From: Bombyx mori
Lineage: Eukaryota; Arthropoda; Insecta; Lepidoptera; Bombycidae
Direction: 5' to 3'
Assembly (NCBI RefSeq): GCF_030269925.1
Contig: NC_085112.1
Location: forward strand, 9,797,501-9,861,500
Length of the DNA stretch: 64,000 bases
Position numbers and translations under genes: made by a program. Under the pieces are notes generated by a model that saw only the letters and a program-made list of their open reading frames with translations, made no database searches and was not told the DNA's origin. Below are positions 55,041 to 64,000 of this stretch, piece by piece (the first letter of the stretch is position 1; every line of letters starts with the position of its first letter).

Positions 55041-55150
55041 ATTAAACTTTATAAATATACCAGTGTTTAAATCCCCCAGACGGGTACTTATTTTTCTACC
55101 GAGTTAACGCTTATGTTGTGGAATGAACTCCACGATTAAGTAGTAACATC
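55041..55150 (+). repeat. Bm1 SINE 5' (head) fragment
   Basis: gcattcgtattaaac, aaatcccccagacgggtact, tgaactccacgattaag and gtaacatcg match the head and linker of full Bm1 copies. The body is replaced by LINE sequence. Confidence 0.65.
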
Positions 55151-55568
55151 GTTTGGAGCCTCTGGGTCTGCGGAGGGACTTCGGTTCCCTCTGTATTTTG
55201 TACCGTATGTTCCATGGGGAATGCTCTGAGGAATTGTTTGAGATGATCCCTTCATCTCCTTTTTATCATCGCACCTCCCGCCATCGGAGCAGAGTTCATC
55301 CATATTATGTGGAACCGCTGCGTTCATCGACAGTGCGTTTCCAGAGGTATTTTTTGCCACGTACCATCCGGCTATAGAATGAGCTCCCCTCCACGGTGTT
55401 TCCCGGGCGCTATGACATGTGCTTCTTTAAACGAGGCTTGTGGAGAGTATTAAACGGTAGGCAGCAGCTTGGCTCTGCCCCTGGCATTGCTGAAGTCCAT
55501 GGGCGACGCTAACCACTAACCATCAGGTGGGCCGTATGCTCGTCTGCCTACAAGGGCAATAAAAAAAA
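55145..55568 (+). pseudogene. CR1-like LINE 3' end with ORF2 C-terminal remnant
   Basis: An open frame from 55153 reads LRRDFGSLCILYRMFHGECS, then SPFYHRTSRHRSRVHPYYVE, FLPRTIRL and a stop, followed by NELPSTVFPGRYDMCFFKRG. This is the typical C-terminal end of CR1/Jockey-superfamily reverse transcriptases of insects. A 3' UTR (ggtaggcagcagcttggctc) and a tail (caataaaaaaaaac) follow. Exact family not certain. Confidence 0.7.
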
Positions 55569-55594
55569 ACAACGCCGCAATTTTTTTTAACAGC

Positions 55595-55675
55595 ATTCAC
55601 ATTGTAATATCCATGAGCTCTGGTATCTACTTTACAACACATAGATCGTGAGCACGTTCACCCGAAACCAATAAA
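55595..55675 (+). repeat. very degraded Bm1-like 3' fragment
   Basis: Short matches only: cattcacattgtaatatcca, gagctctggtatctacttta, gatcgtgagcacgttcaccc, then an A-run. Confidence 0.35.
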
Positions 55676-56158
55676 AAAACTATTTATTAGCGGATGGTTT
55701 AAAAATTAATCTGCGTCAACAAAGAATGATAACATAATTTTTATATAACAGAGATAAACGATTGATTCGCTTCGAACATAAATATTATGAATATAATACT
55801 ATAAATATATTATCTATTACAATCGATCCATCTATCATCATTATATAATTGTGAAAAGACATCAGCTGATTCACCTGGGATCAATTTTGAGTTTAATTTA
55901 GATGTAGGGTATTTTGAATTAGGTATAATATGAAATCCCCATCCTTGGCCACGGGTGCTCAATGGATAGTGTGGGAGTGAGTGTTGTCTGAGCATTGTCT
56001 CGTTACGTTGTTACGTCTCTTTCATTGACGCTCACTTTCGAATACGACCGACAGGGAGAGATGATGTAAGGTGGGTTTGGTTTCATCGCCTTTATTAATG
56101 TTAAAATTAATGTTAGGCTGTTCGTTTAGGTGTCTTTCATTCGAATCAGTTGACGGTG
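55676..56158. other. no gene seen
   Basis: AT-rich sequence with no supported exon. Confidence 0.4.
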
Positions 56159-56255
56159 TGTCAGGTGCGTGGCGGCATGCATGTACTGATGTTTATGGGC
56201 TCCAGTAACTACTTATACCAGCTAGGCCGAGAGGTCATTGACCCGTTTAAGCAAA
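56159..56255 (+). repeat. degraded Bm1 3' fragment
   Basis: gtgcgtggcggcatgcatgt, tgtttatgggctccagtaac and tgacccgtttaagcaa follow Bm1 order. Confidence 0.5.
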
Positions 56256-56919
56256 GCTTAATTGATAACGCAAAAACTTTTGGTCAGATCTTGATAAAAT
56301 TCAAACATCAAAATAGGTTCATATATATTATAACAAAGTTCTGAGGCAAGACAAATTATAAAAAATACAGTTGAATTGATAAACACCTCATTTTTTTAAG
56401 TCGGTTAAAAACGATTCGTTAAAATTTAATGGTATTTGCTCGAGAAGATGTGACGAAGTTAGTTATTGAAATCGTCAGCAAGTACGAGGTCTCGGGAGTT
56501 CAAACTCTACGCTGCTACTCCGATGCTTAAGTTCGAGAATTAATGCGAAACTTGCAAACAGCGACTCATATAACATTTATAATAGAACGCTAGTTACTTC
56601 ACGCACCTGTCTTGTCATTGACAAACTTCTAAACACGTAACATATCGCATATACGGTGTTATAAAGTCTCTTGTGCAATTTTTTTTAACACAGCATTGAG
56701 TATGAGAAAATACATTTTTTAATAGTTATTAGTGAGTCCAGAGAGACGTTTGGGTTTACTAATGGAGTTTAAAGTTGTAGTTTAAATATTAGTAGATGAT
56801 GACCGAGCCGATGCTCGATTTTTTTTTTGATAACGCCGTCTTGTTGTGTCTTTAAAGCGGTTAGTTGCCCTCAATTAAGAAAAATAGTATTATTATTCGC
56901 CAATAGATGTCGGGAAGAA
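56256..56919. other. no gene seen
   Basis: No supported exon or matched repeat. Confidence 0.4.
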
Positions 56920-57092
56920 TTGATTATTGAAAACACGAATAAAACAACATTTTCTGAAAATAAATCGTAGCTAGATCGATTTATCGCCCCCGAAATCCCC
57001 TGTATACTAAATTTTATGAAAATCGTTGGAGCCGTTTCCGAGATTCAGATTATATATAAACAAGAATTGCTCGTTTAAAGGTATAAGATCAT
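56920..57092 (-). repeat. uninterrupted copy of the 18.9/20.4-kb repeat
   Basis: The reverse complement matches both halves flanking the TIR element at 18943-20399. At 57001-57010 (tgtatactaa) it shows the site before insertion, with one TA. Confidence 0.85.
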
Positions 57093-57404
57093 TTTATTTC
57101 TATAGCCTAGCAAATCTATATAAGAATTATATAATGTTGAAATGTTGAATTACCCAATGCTTCTCCTGAAAAATTACATAATTTGCATAAGTGACGTCAT
57201 CGCACCGTATGTGCGATATATTATTATATAACTTTGCTTTTACTAGTCTGAATTCGTGTTATCAGAAACGAATTATCAGTTTAATGGTCGACGTAATGTG
57301 GATGTTAAAGGGTTTCTATGCGAGGAATTGATTGAGGAAATAATACAAAGGAGAGTATTTTATTACTGGTTGTAGGACATTTCCGATCCTGCAAAAATAA
57401 TGGA

Positions 57405-57555
57405 AAGCAGTCGACGTCGCCCAAAACACGTCATCTCGGATCCTCCCGATCCACTAACGGTGCTTCTAGGTACTTCAAGCACCGGTCACCGTTCTCGTCG
57501 AACCCGTCGCTTGCGACGAAGGGCTCGACGAGGACGGTGACTAGTGCTTGAGTGG
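57405..57555 (+). repeat. BMC1-like LINE fragment with a long palindrome
   Basis: cagtcgacgtcgcccaaaac, cggatcctcccgatccacta and tcaagcaccggtcaccgttc match the sense strand of the BMC1-like C-terminal coding end. 57468-57553 is an imperfect palindrome centred on the gcttgc near 57512. The strand reads outward again as gacggtgactagtgcttga. Confidence 0.65.
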
Positions 57556-57559
57556 AACA

Positions 57560-59325
57560 CTGAATGAATCCCATACCAGGCGAAACATAATCTACTGTTT
57601 TTAATTCGTAATAGAATTCAGCGAGATTCCCTTACAAACGAAAAGTCTACATATTCCAGTTTCGCAAAGCATTTCAGTGCTGCTTTGTGAATTTATTTAG
57701 CACATTCTGCGCTTGTTGAAAAGAAACGTGCTCCAGCATTTAATTCAGACGTTAAGCCGGTGTCTGAAATTGGTGCTCGCCAGACGGGCCCAGTTCATTT
57801 GACTAGTCACTTCACTGTCCAAGTTGTCTAAGACAAACACGAAAATCGCTCAACTCGGTACGGTCTGGGCCGTGGTGGATTCGCTACCGCCACCAAGAGC
57901 CTTATCTTAATTAATGTCGCGAATTCAAAGTTTGCGGGCAAATTTATCAAAAGTTGTAACTTAGTCAACACCTCCGTCCTATGAGGTGATCCGCTACGTA
58001 ATGACATTACAGAGTAATGACCTTGGTAGCATACAAAACTTCTATATTATAAGCGAAAACTTAGCTCGAGTAATATACCCGAGAACTAACTTTTACGCGC
58101 CGACAAACTGTTAATTTAATAGCTGTGAGGGAATCCATATAAAGTCCCTTCTTTATTTCGCTATAAAAGTGTTTTATGTAATTAACACCACAGTTTTGTT
58201 GTTGTAGCGACAGAAACAATTCTAAGTTATTATATTATATTAGATATTATATTTTGTTGTCCGTTTCTTAAAATTTTCGGCGGTAAAAAGGTCCAGTGTC
58301 ACAGACTATCTTCTGTTCCCCACCTCTCGTGCGTTCCGGCTTACGCATCATAAAAAGATGCGTTCTTAAACGCCACAGTTGTATTTGTTAATTAATCTCC
58401 ATCTATCAGATGGATTTTATTAAATTTACACAAAACAAAAGAGTTTTATCCCGCGATAGGAATTAAGGAACGGGTAGAGTGTTTTTATCCTTAGATTAAG
58501 CGTTTCACTTCGAGAAAATAAGTAATGAACGTTTTCCTCTGATCTCTTTGTTGTGGCAGCCTTTCATTAATTTCGAAGCTTCAGGCCGTGTTGTCTTTAA
58601 GCCAGTTCTTCATTCCGATGAATAACGAATTTATAATTGGGGATGGAAGGGAGACGCGTGTTCGTACTACTAAAATTACGCACGAAATACAATTTATCTC
58701 GTTGAAAAACGTTTGCGACGCGATATAACAGAATCTGTTTGTTGTATGTATATATTTTCTATAATAATGTATTGTCTATGGTACACCGCAACTTACCTGC
58801 AATATTTTTATATTTTCCAGAATTTCTGTAAATTAAACGGTTGTCTGTCTGGAAAAGTTTATTCTCTCTCTCTCTCTCTAACCTACCATGTTTAATTAAA
58901 ACTACTTTTACAGATTATTATTCGGTCGTCCGTGATTACGAAAGTGCTACTATAAAGTATTCTAAGCGATAGAAATAATAAAGTCATATTAATTAACGCG
59001 AGAATAAACCGTAAACGTGCTTTTAATACGCTTTGCTAAAGCCGTAGCAAATATTATACCTGTTATCTGTAAATACACTGTTACTATTTACGTTGTCAGC
59101 ACTATTTCATCATAAGCTAGAAGTTAATGTTTGACTAAACAGTGTTATGTAAATTTGTATCGATTCAGTTGCTTCTGGTTGCGTAATTAATTTGTTTACG
59201 TACTTTCCACGTGATTGCTTTCTAATAAATTTCGTATCAAATTTTGATACACAAAATTGTGATAACAGTCTTATGTTTAAATTACAGGTAAGTCAAAAGT
59301 ATATTGATGACGTATTCGCGGCTTA
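57560..59325. other. no gene seen
   Basis: No supported exon. A (TC)n microsatellite lies at 58863-58879. Confidence 0.4.
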
Positions 59326-59327
59326 AC

Positions 59328-59625
59328 GCATAAGAAGCCCGGTGCATTCATATCGAGCGAAACGACTGAACTGGTGTTCGATTCTGGCTTGACCCTTCAC
59401 TTGATTTCACCCTGACTGGTGAGCACGCTCACGAGGCCCACTCTGAAAGAGTTTGCATATTGCTAATAATTATATCTGCCATAGCAAGAGCAATGGTTCG
59501 TTTGAATCTAGTACCGTATCGTAAATGCGACCCACTGAGAAGATGTGGCGAGAAACTCCGTGGGTTCTCTACTCTAGGTGAGCCGTGAGCTCAAACATCC
59601 TGCTGTACAATAAAAAATTAAAGAA
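59328..59625 (+). repeat. composite: Bm1 head, minus-strand BMC1-like fragment, short SINE-like tail
   Basis: 59328-59400 resembles the Bm1 tRNA-like head (cggcttaacgcataagaagc, ccggtgcattcatat, gtgttcgattctgg). About 59415-59575 is the minus strand of a BMC1-like 3' end, including the stem-loop relic at 59531-59564. 59577-59615 resembles a SINE tail (ctaggtgagccgtgagctca, caataaaaaatt). Confidence 0.6.
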
Positions 59626-59849
59626 AGATGAGAGTTTTCATTTCTAAAATAAAATCCATTGAAAATTATAAGATTAAATATACATAGAACGATTTACTTA
59701 TCGGAAAAAGATAATAATGAGTAATCATGATAATTAATGTTGAATGTCACAATGAGTGTGCATATTGTAATAACAATCTGTAATAAAAATTCGAATACTT
59801 AGTAAAGTGCTTATTTATGGAAAAGGATGATGTCATATTGTGTTTTGGT

Positions 59850-60058
59850 TAGATGGTTGGGGTGAGCCTTTCTGGTGCTAAGTGATTACCGGAGCACATA
59901 GACATTAACAACGTAAATTGCGCCACCCACCTTGAGACGTGAGTTCTAAGTCTCAGCCTTACAGTACAACGGATGCCCCACCCTTCAAACCGAAACGCAA
60001 TGCTCCTTCAGGGCAGAAGTAGGCGGGGTGCAGGCTCATACGGTACCCTACCACCAGG
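59850..60058 (-). repeat. diverged Bm1 SINE body
   Basis: Motifs are in reverse order: gcgccacccaccttgagacg, ccccacccttcaaaccgaaa, ggcagaagtaggcggggtgc, ctaccaccagg. Confidence 0.7.
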
Positions 60059-60257
60059 ACTTTATTTTATCTCGGGGAAAATTTATAATAGTTCAGTGAA
60101 ATTAAACATTTACGAATAATCTATGATATGAGCTTTATCATAAATGTCCAAAACCATATTTTCTGCGGTTGTTGCGAGTCTTAAGTATAATTTAAAGATA
60201 TTGTATCGGAACATTTTGCAAATATTAAAATTCAAATGTCGAAAAATAATAGTACAT

Positions 60258-60760
60258 TGTGCACCAAGAGAGAAAAGTTGGACATTTCAATGTCCAACTT
60301 TTTTCCCGCGGTGCACTATTTTTTCTCCTACCAGGCCGAAAGTTCGTGGAGTACCGAGCTGGGGTCCAGGGGGAAGCCCTGGCGGGGGTAGGGGGGGATC
60401 GGAGCCCCCCCCCCCATACTCATAAAAAAACAATTTAACTTTTTTTTAATTTTTAAATAAACTACTACTAATTAAATAAGAATTGTCTGATGAACTCATC
60501 TCTGTTTAATACTTCACTATTAAATTTTATTGCCTTTTGTTTATTTCAATTTTACACGAAACATAATATTGCAAATTACCCGAGCAAAACAATGGCGGAG
60601 AATGTTAGGTGCGTGAGAGCAGACGTAGACACTAACGCGCATGCGCACTTGTACCCAGGGAAAAAAGTTACACTTTCTTCCCTATACAGCGGGAGAAAAG
60701 TTAGACTTTCTTCCCTGTACAGCGGGAGGAAAATCGAACTTTCGGCGTAAGTAGGAGAAA
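60258..60760. repeat. hairpin and 33-bp repeat region, GC-rich patch
   Basis: A palindrome at 60258-60317 pairs gtgcac, gagaaaagttggacatt and their complements (aatgtccaactttttt, gtgcac). A patch with long G and C runs follows at 60354-60416. At 60658-60690 and 60691-60723 lie two 33-bp direct repeats (gggaaaaaagttacactttc and gggagaaaagttagactttc starts), with a partial third at 60724. The hairpin and repeats share an AAAAGTTRGAC core, which suggests one element. Confidence 0.6.
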
Positions 60761-61365
60761 AAACCTTAATCGCCCGTGCCCATGAAAACTGTAATGTATG
60801 TACAATTATACATAGGTATTTGAAACTTTGAAAATAATAACATCAAAATAATCAGATCGAAAATGAAGCGTAAAAGAAATAATTTTTAATTATACTCAGA
60901 ACATGCAAAAAAAATTAGTACAACAAAATGCAGGTAAAATTCATGAATCGAACTATAAAAACTTTCTCAATAACCTTCCTTATTAGCTCCGTAGCTCTAA
61001 AGGCTAGGCTAGATGTTAGGAAACTTATTACTTTCCAGTAAATATTCGACGTCCGTCTAAAGACTCAATTCTGATAGACGATTCTTCGTTTTGTCAGCAA
61101 TATTCAAATAGGGAGCCACCGCAAGGAAATATTGCCCCGTTGCCTATATGCAAATTCTATTTGAAATGTGAAAGTTTCCACAAGAGCTGTGCTTTCAATC
61201 GGGAAAGCAAACAGTTTCTATAAGATTAGTCGCGGGATGCTCCTTGCTTGAGTCAATATTGACGGGGTACAGACGTGAACCGACATCTCTTTCCCGAAAG
61301 CTTTCTTTCTGATAAATAAGTTTCGCGGTCGGTTTCCGGCATTTTTGTATGTACCATCTACCTAA
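60761..61365. other. no gene seen
   Basis: No supported exon or matched repeat. Confidence 0.4.
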
Positions 61366-61652
61366 GTATATAAAAATTAATTGCTGTTCGTTAGTCTCTC
61401 TAAAACTCGAGAACGGCTGGACCAATTTGGCTAATTTTGGTCTTGAATTATTTGTGGAAGTCCAGGGAAGGTTTAAAAGGTAGATAAATATGAAAATACT
61501 CGGAATTAAATAAAAAATAACAATTTTGTTTTCCCTTTGATGTGTCGCCCGTCAACGGATTCCTTTTGTTTGTTTTATGTTTATTTTATACAAAAGTTTA
61601 GGTCATTTATTTATCGATTGAGGCACTACGAAGTCTGCCGGGTCAGCTGGTT
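61366..61652 (+). mobile_element. Helitron-like repeat, 7.4-kb type
   Basis: It runs from tatataaaaattaattgctg to gtctgccgggtcagctggtt and is full length compared with 33104-33385. Confidence 0.55.
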
Positions 61653-61659
61653 TGAAATA

Positions 61660-62880
61660 AATTTTCGACAATAAGCATACAAGTATAAGATTAGGTTCAC
61701 TGCTTTGTACATGCCCAGACACAATTTTTCTGGTAGATAGATAGATATATGCAGATTATACGACAATTATTATTAAAACAGACAAAACAGGTAATAAATT
61801 TAGTTCTGCATTTTTAAGCGTTTTTTTTTTAATTATATAATATAATTTGAACACGATCGAATAAAATAGAGATATTTTCGAACATATGATATTAACTTAA
61901 AAATACAGCAAGGTAAATTCTTTTTTCATTTTTGTGTTGGAAATATGGATAGGTTAATCGTGAATAATGAAAAATACGATCAGTTTACTTTTAATCAAGC
62001 AAACATAGGATATGCATTCTTTATTGAAAAGGATTATGTTTTGAGAAACGTCCTTGCGCCCAAGAAAGTCGTCAATAACTAATGACCTTAAGGAAATAAT
62101 ATTTATTTTATAATGAGGCCTGTACTTCTTTTCCCACGCATGGAATTCGTTTTTTTGTAGGCATGACCGTGCTGTTCGAGAAATTCTAATAAATACGCTG
62201 AGTTATGACTGCAATCTACTTCAAAGCCATTAGAGCCAAATGTTAAAGTGACAAAATTATAAAATAAGCTAATCTTACAAACTACAATTCAATTTTGTAC
62301 AGACAATTCAACATTTTGTATATTGCTTAAATTAATTCTCTATGATTTAAAAGATGTCATAGGTAATTCGAGTTTATATAGCATAAGCCCTTTGTATAAC
62401 TGGAGTATACAATTAGCATCGTCCTGCTATCGTACCTCGATAACGAAGCGCGACTCGGCTCTTCACATGCAGCTTGACTACAACGTTTATTAAAAAACTA
62501 CTTCTACTAGTAACTAATCTACATTTGAATATCAACCATACGTGTGAGACCTAAAGCTTAAATTATTATAGTGACTAATAGAGTTAAGGGTGATTTTCGT
62601 TGATACGAAAACCCTTGAATGTTGCACTTGCTTGACGATGGTGGATATAGTGGAGTGCTATTCAGTGAAGTAGGCGGGCACACCAAATTATAATTTGGTC
62701 CAACCAAGATATGCAAGTACTAGAAACTTTAAATTTCCTATTAATAAATTTATGATACGTTCGGGAACACAACAATGTCTTTTAAAATATTTATGGTATG
62801 CCATTGTGTCAACAACTAATAAATTATTAAAATATTATGAATTAATTATGTAGCGTATTTTAAGTAGGTACACATAGAGC
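61660..62880. other. no gene seen
   Basis: AT-rich sequence with no supported exon. Confidence 0.4.
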
Positions 62881-63052
62881 CACAAGCGGCGCTCACTACA
62901 CACGGGTTTATAGTCTGTGGTAAACAGAAAGCCCGCCAAAATTGAAATATGGAAATAATTGTAAATTGCATGTTTGATTGTTAATTCACTTAAAAACTTG
63001 TATAATAATTGCGTTATATAATAAAGCATTGTCATACATACACGTGATACGT
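62881..63052 (+). repeat. dispersed repeat shared with 17.1-17.3 kb
   Basis: Same order of short matches as 17130-17325. Family not identified. Confidence 0.5.
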
Positions 63053-63892
63053 AATGTAAATTGAAAATTTAAATTTTAAAAAACGATGTTTAAATATATA
63101 ATAATTATGATGTGAACGTGCCACTAAAGCTGTTTTCATTTGCTGTGTGCGGAAAGTTGAGGTCGAACAAACAGTAATAGTTAACATAATTTGTTTGTGT
63201 AAACACACGCTTTACAGAATGAAACAATGTTGTATCTGCTAGATAATATTGCCCGGGGACTCGGGGTGAGCCAACGTTTGCTTCTCATTAATGTTTGATG
63301 TCGTTTTTAGGTACAAAAAACATTCAAAAAACCATGGATGTTTTTATACGTCGAGAAATATTTGGAAAATATGAAATCTATCAGGCACGACTCTGGTAAT
63401 TTTTAACGTAATTAAACCTATTGAAGTTTTGTATCGAAATTAGTTACGCATTTTATTCCCGTTGATTCCCTGGTATCGTTCTGTTGATGACCACGGAAAA
63501 TATTCGTTAACTTTTTCATATAATTTACAACTTAACATCAGAGCTGCAGATATACCTACATAGCTGAATAATGAAGATAATGAAGATCGTTGATGTGGTC
63601 AAGTTTTGTTTAAAACTGGATATGGAAGAATTGAAATAAATACTAGAAGTGAAAATTTTCGTAAAATGACGGACGCGCTTCGGTGGTAAGGAATATACGA
63701 TAAATAAATAAAATCGTTATTTCTAAAATACTAAATTTGTCTTTTTTAATACTTAGAAAGCTAATTTAATAAGTTCCAAAACGAAATAATGTAAATAAAA
63801 AATGAAACATTTTGTTTTTAATTATAAAACATTTATCTTTGTGCGTGACGTTTGAGTAATAAAAGCGTGTAAGGTTCATTGAAAGAGATCTT
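63053..63892. other. no gene seen
   Basis: AT-rich sequence with no supported exon. Confidence 0.4.
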
Positions 63893-64000
63893 TCTTTTTG
63901 CCTTTTCCTACCTGTGCTGATAGCCTTGAGAGGCTATTTCAGCTTCGCGTTGACGTGTTGGTGAGCTCACGGGGCTCAAACCGGGAGTGTTGCTAGGACT
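63893..64000 (-). mobile_element. BMC1-like LINE 3' end, cut by the window edge
   Basis: A T-rich start, cctacctgtgctgatagcct, gagaggctatttcagcttcg and gtgagctcacggggctcaaa match the 5.7-kb and 20.8-kb copies. It continues beyond 64000. Confidence 0.82.

Noticed and set aside
60658..60760. CRISPR-like direct repeats
   Set aside because: The 33-bp units are directly adjacent with no spacers, in a eukaryotic genome.

Overview
The window is a piece of a lepidopteran nuclear genome, almost certainly a silkworm (Bombyx). It carries many copies of a tRNA-headed SINE that I recognise as Bm1. It also carries Jockey-clade and R1-clade LINEs, BMC1-like LINE 3' ends and Helitron-like repeats, in an AT-rich background with spliced genes. 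Family names are from recognition, not a database search.

Host genes are few. The clearest is a five-exon minus-strand gene (4927-10058) whose splice phases all agree. It encodes a 250-residue protein with a Pro/Tyr-rich N-terminus and two DM9 (DUF3421) repeats. A two-exon minus-strand gene at 14473-15012 could encode a 36-residue Cys-headed single-pass membrane peptide, and a similar exon lies at 20609-20724. A probable last exon of an unidentified gene runs off the left edge (to 406).

Most of the rest is mobile DNA at several ages. From 2.8 to 25.5 kb there are four DNA elements with inverted ends: a foldback with 300-bp arms (2802-3946), two elements of 1.2-1.5 kb with TA target duplications (15867-17108 and 18943-20399), and a 3.6-kb element with ~415-bp arms holding a broken ORF (21841-25456). 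The 18.9-kb element interrupts a repeat whose uninterrupted copy is at 56.9-57.1 kb, which fixes its ends. From 30.46 to 45.91 kb there is a 4.9-kb tandem duplication. Its second copy was later split by two Jockey-clade insertions, one 5'-truncated (36466-37507) and one full length with both ORFs open (39132-43974). A third Jockey copy with an intact ORF2 is at 50037-54141. R1-clade tails with target duplications are at 13240-13976 and 48477-49930, with another at 27040-27990.

The right part (54-64 kb) is a mosaic of SINE and LINE fragments, a GC-rich hairpin and short-repeat stretch (60.26-60.76 kb), and unassigned AT-rich DNA. The most informative observation is a 34-nt stem-loop near the 3' ends of both the Jockey-clade and BMC1-like LINEs. 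Its stem is kept by a compensatory A-T to G-C change plus G-T wobbles, which suggests a conserved RNA structure.
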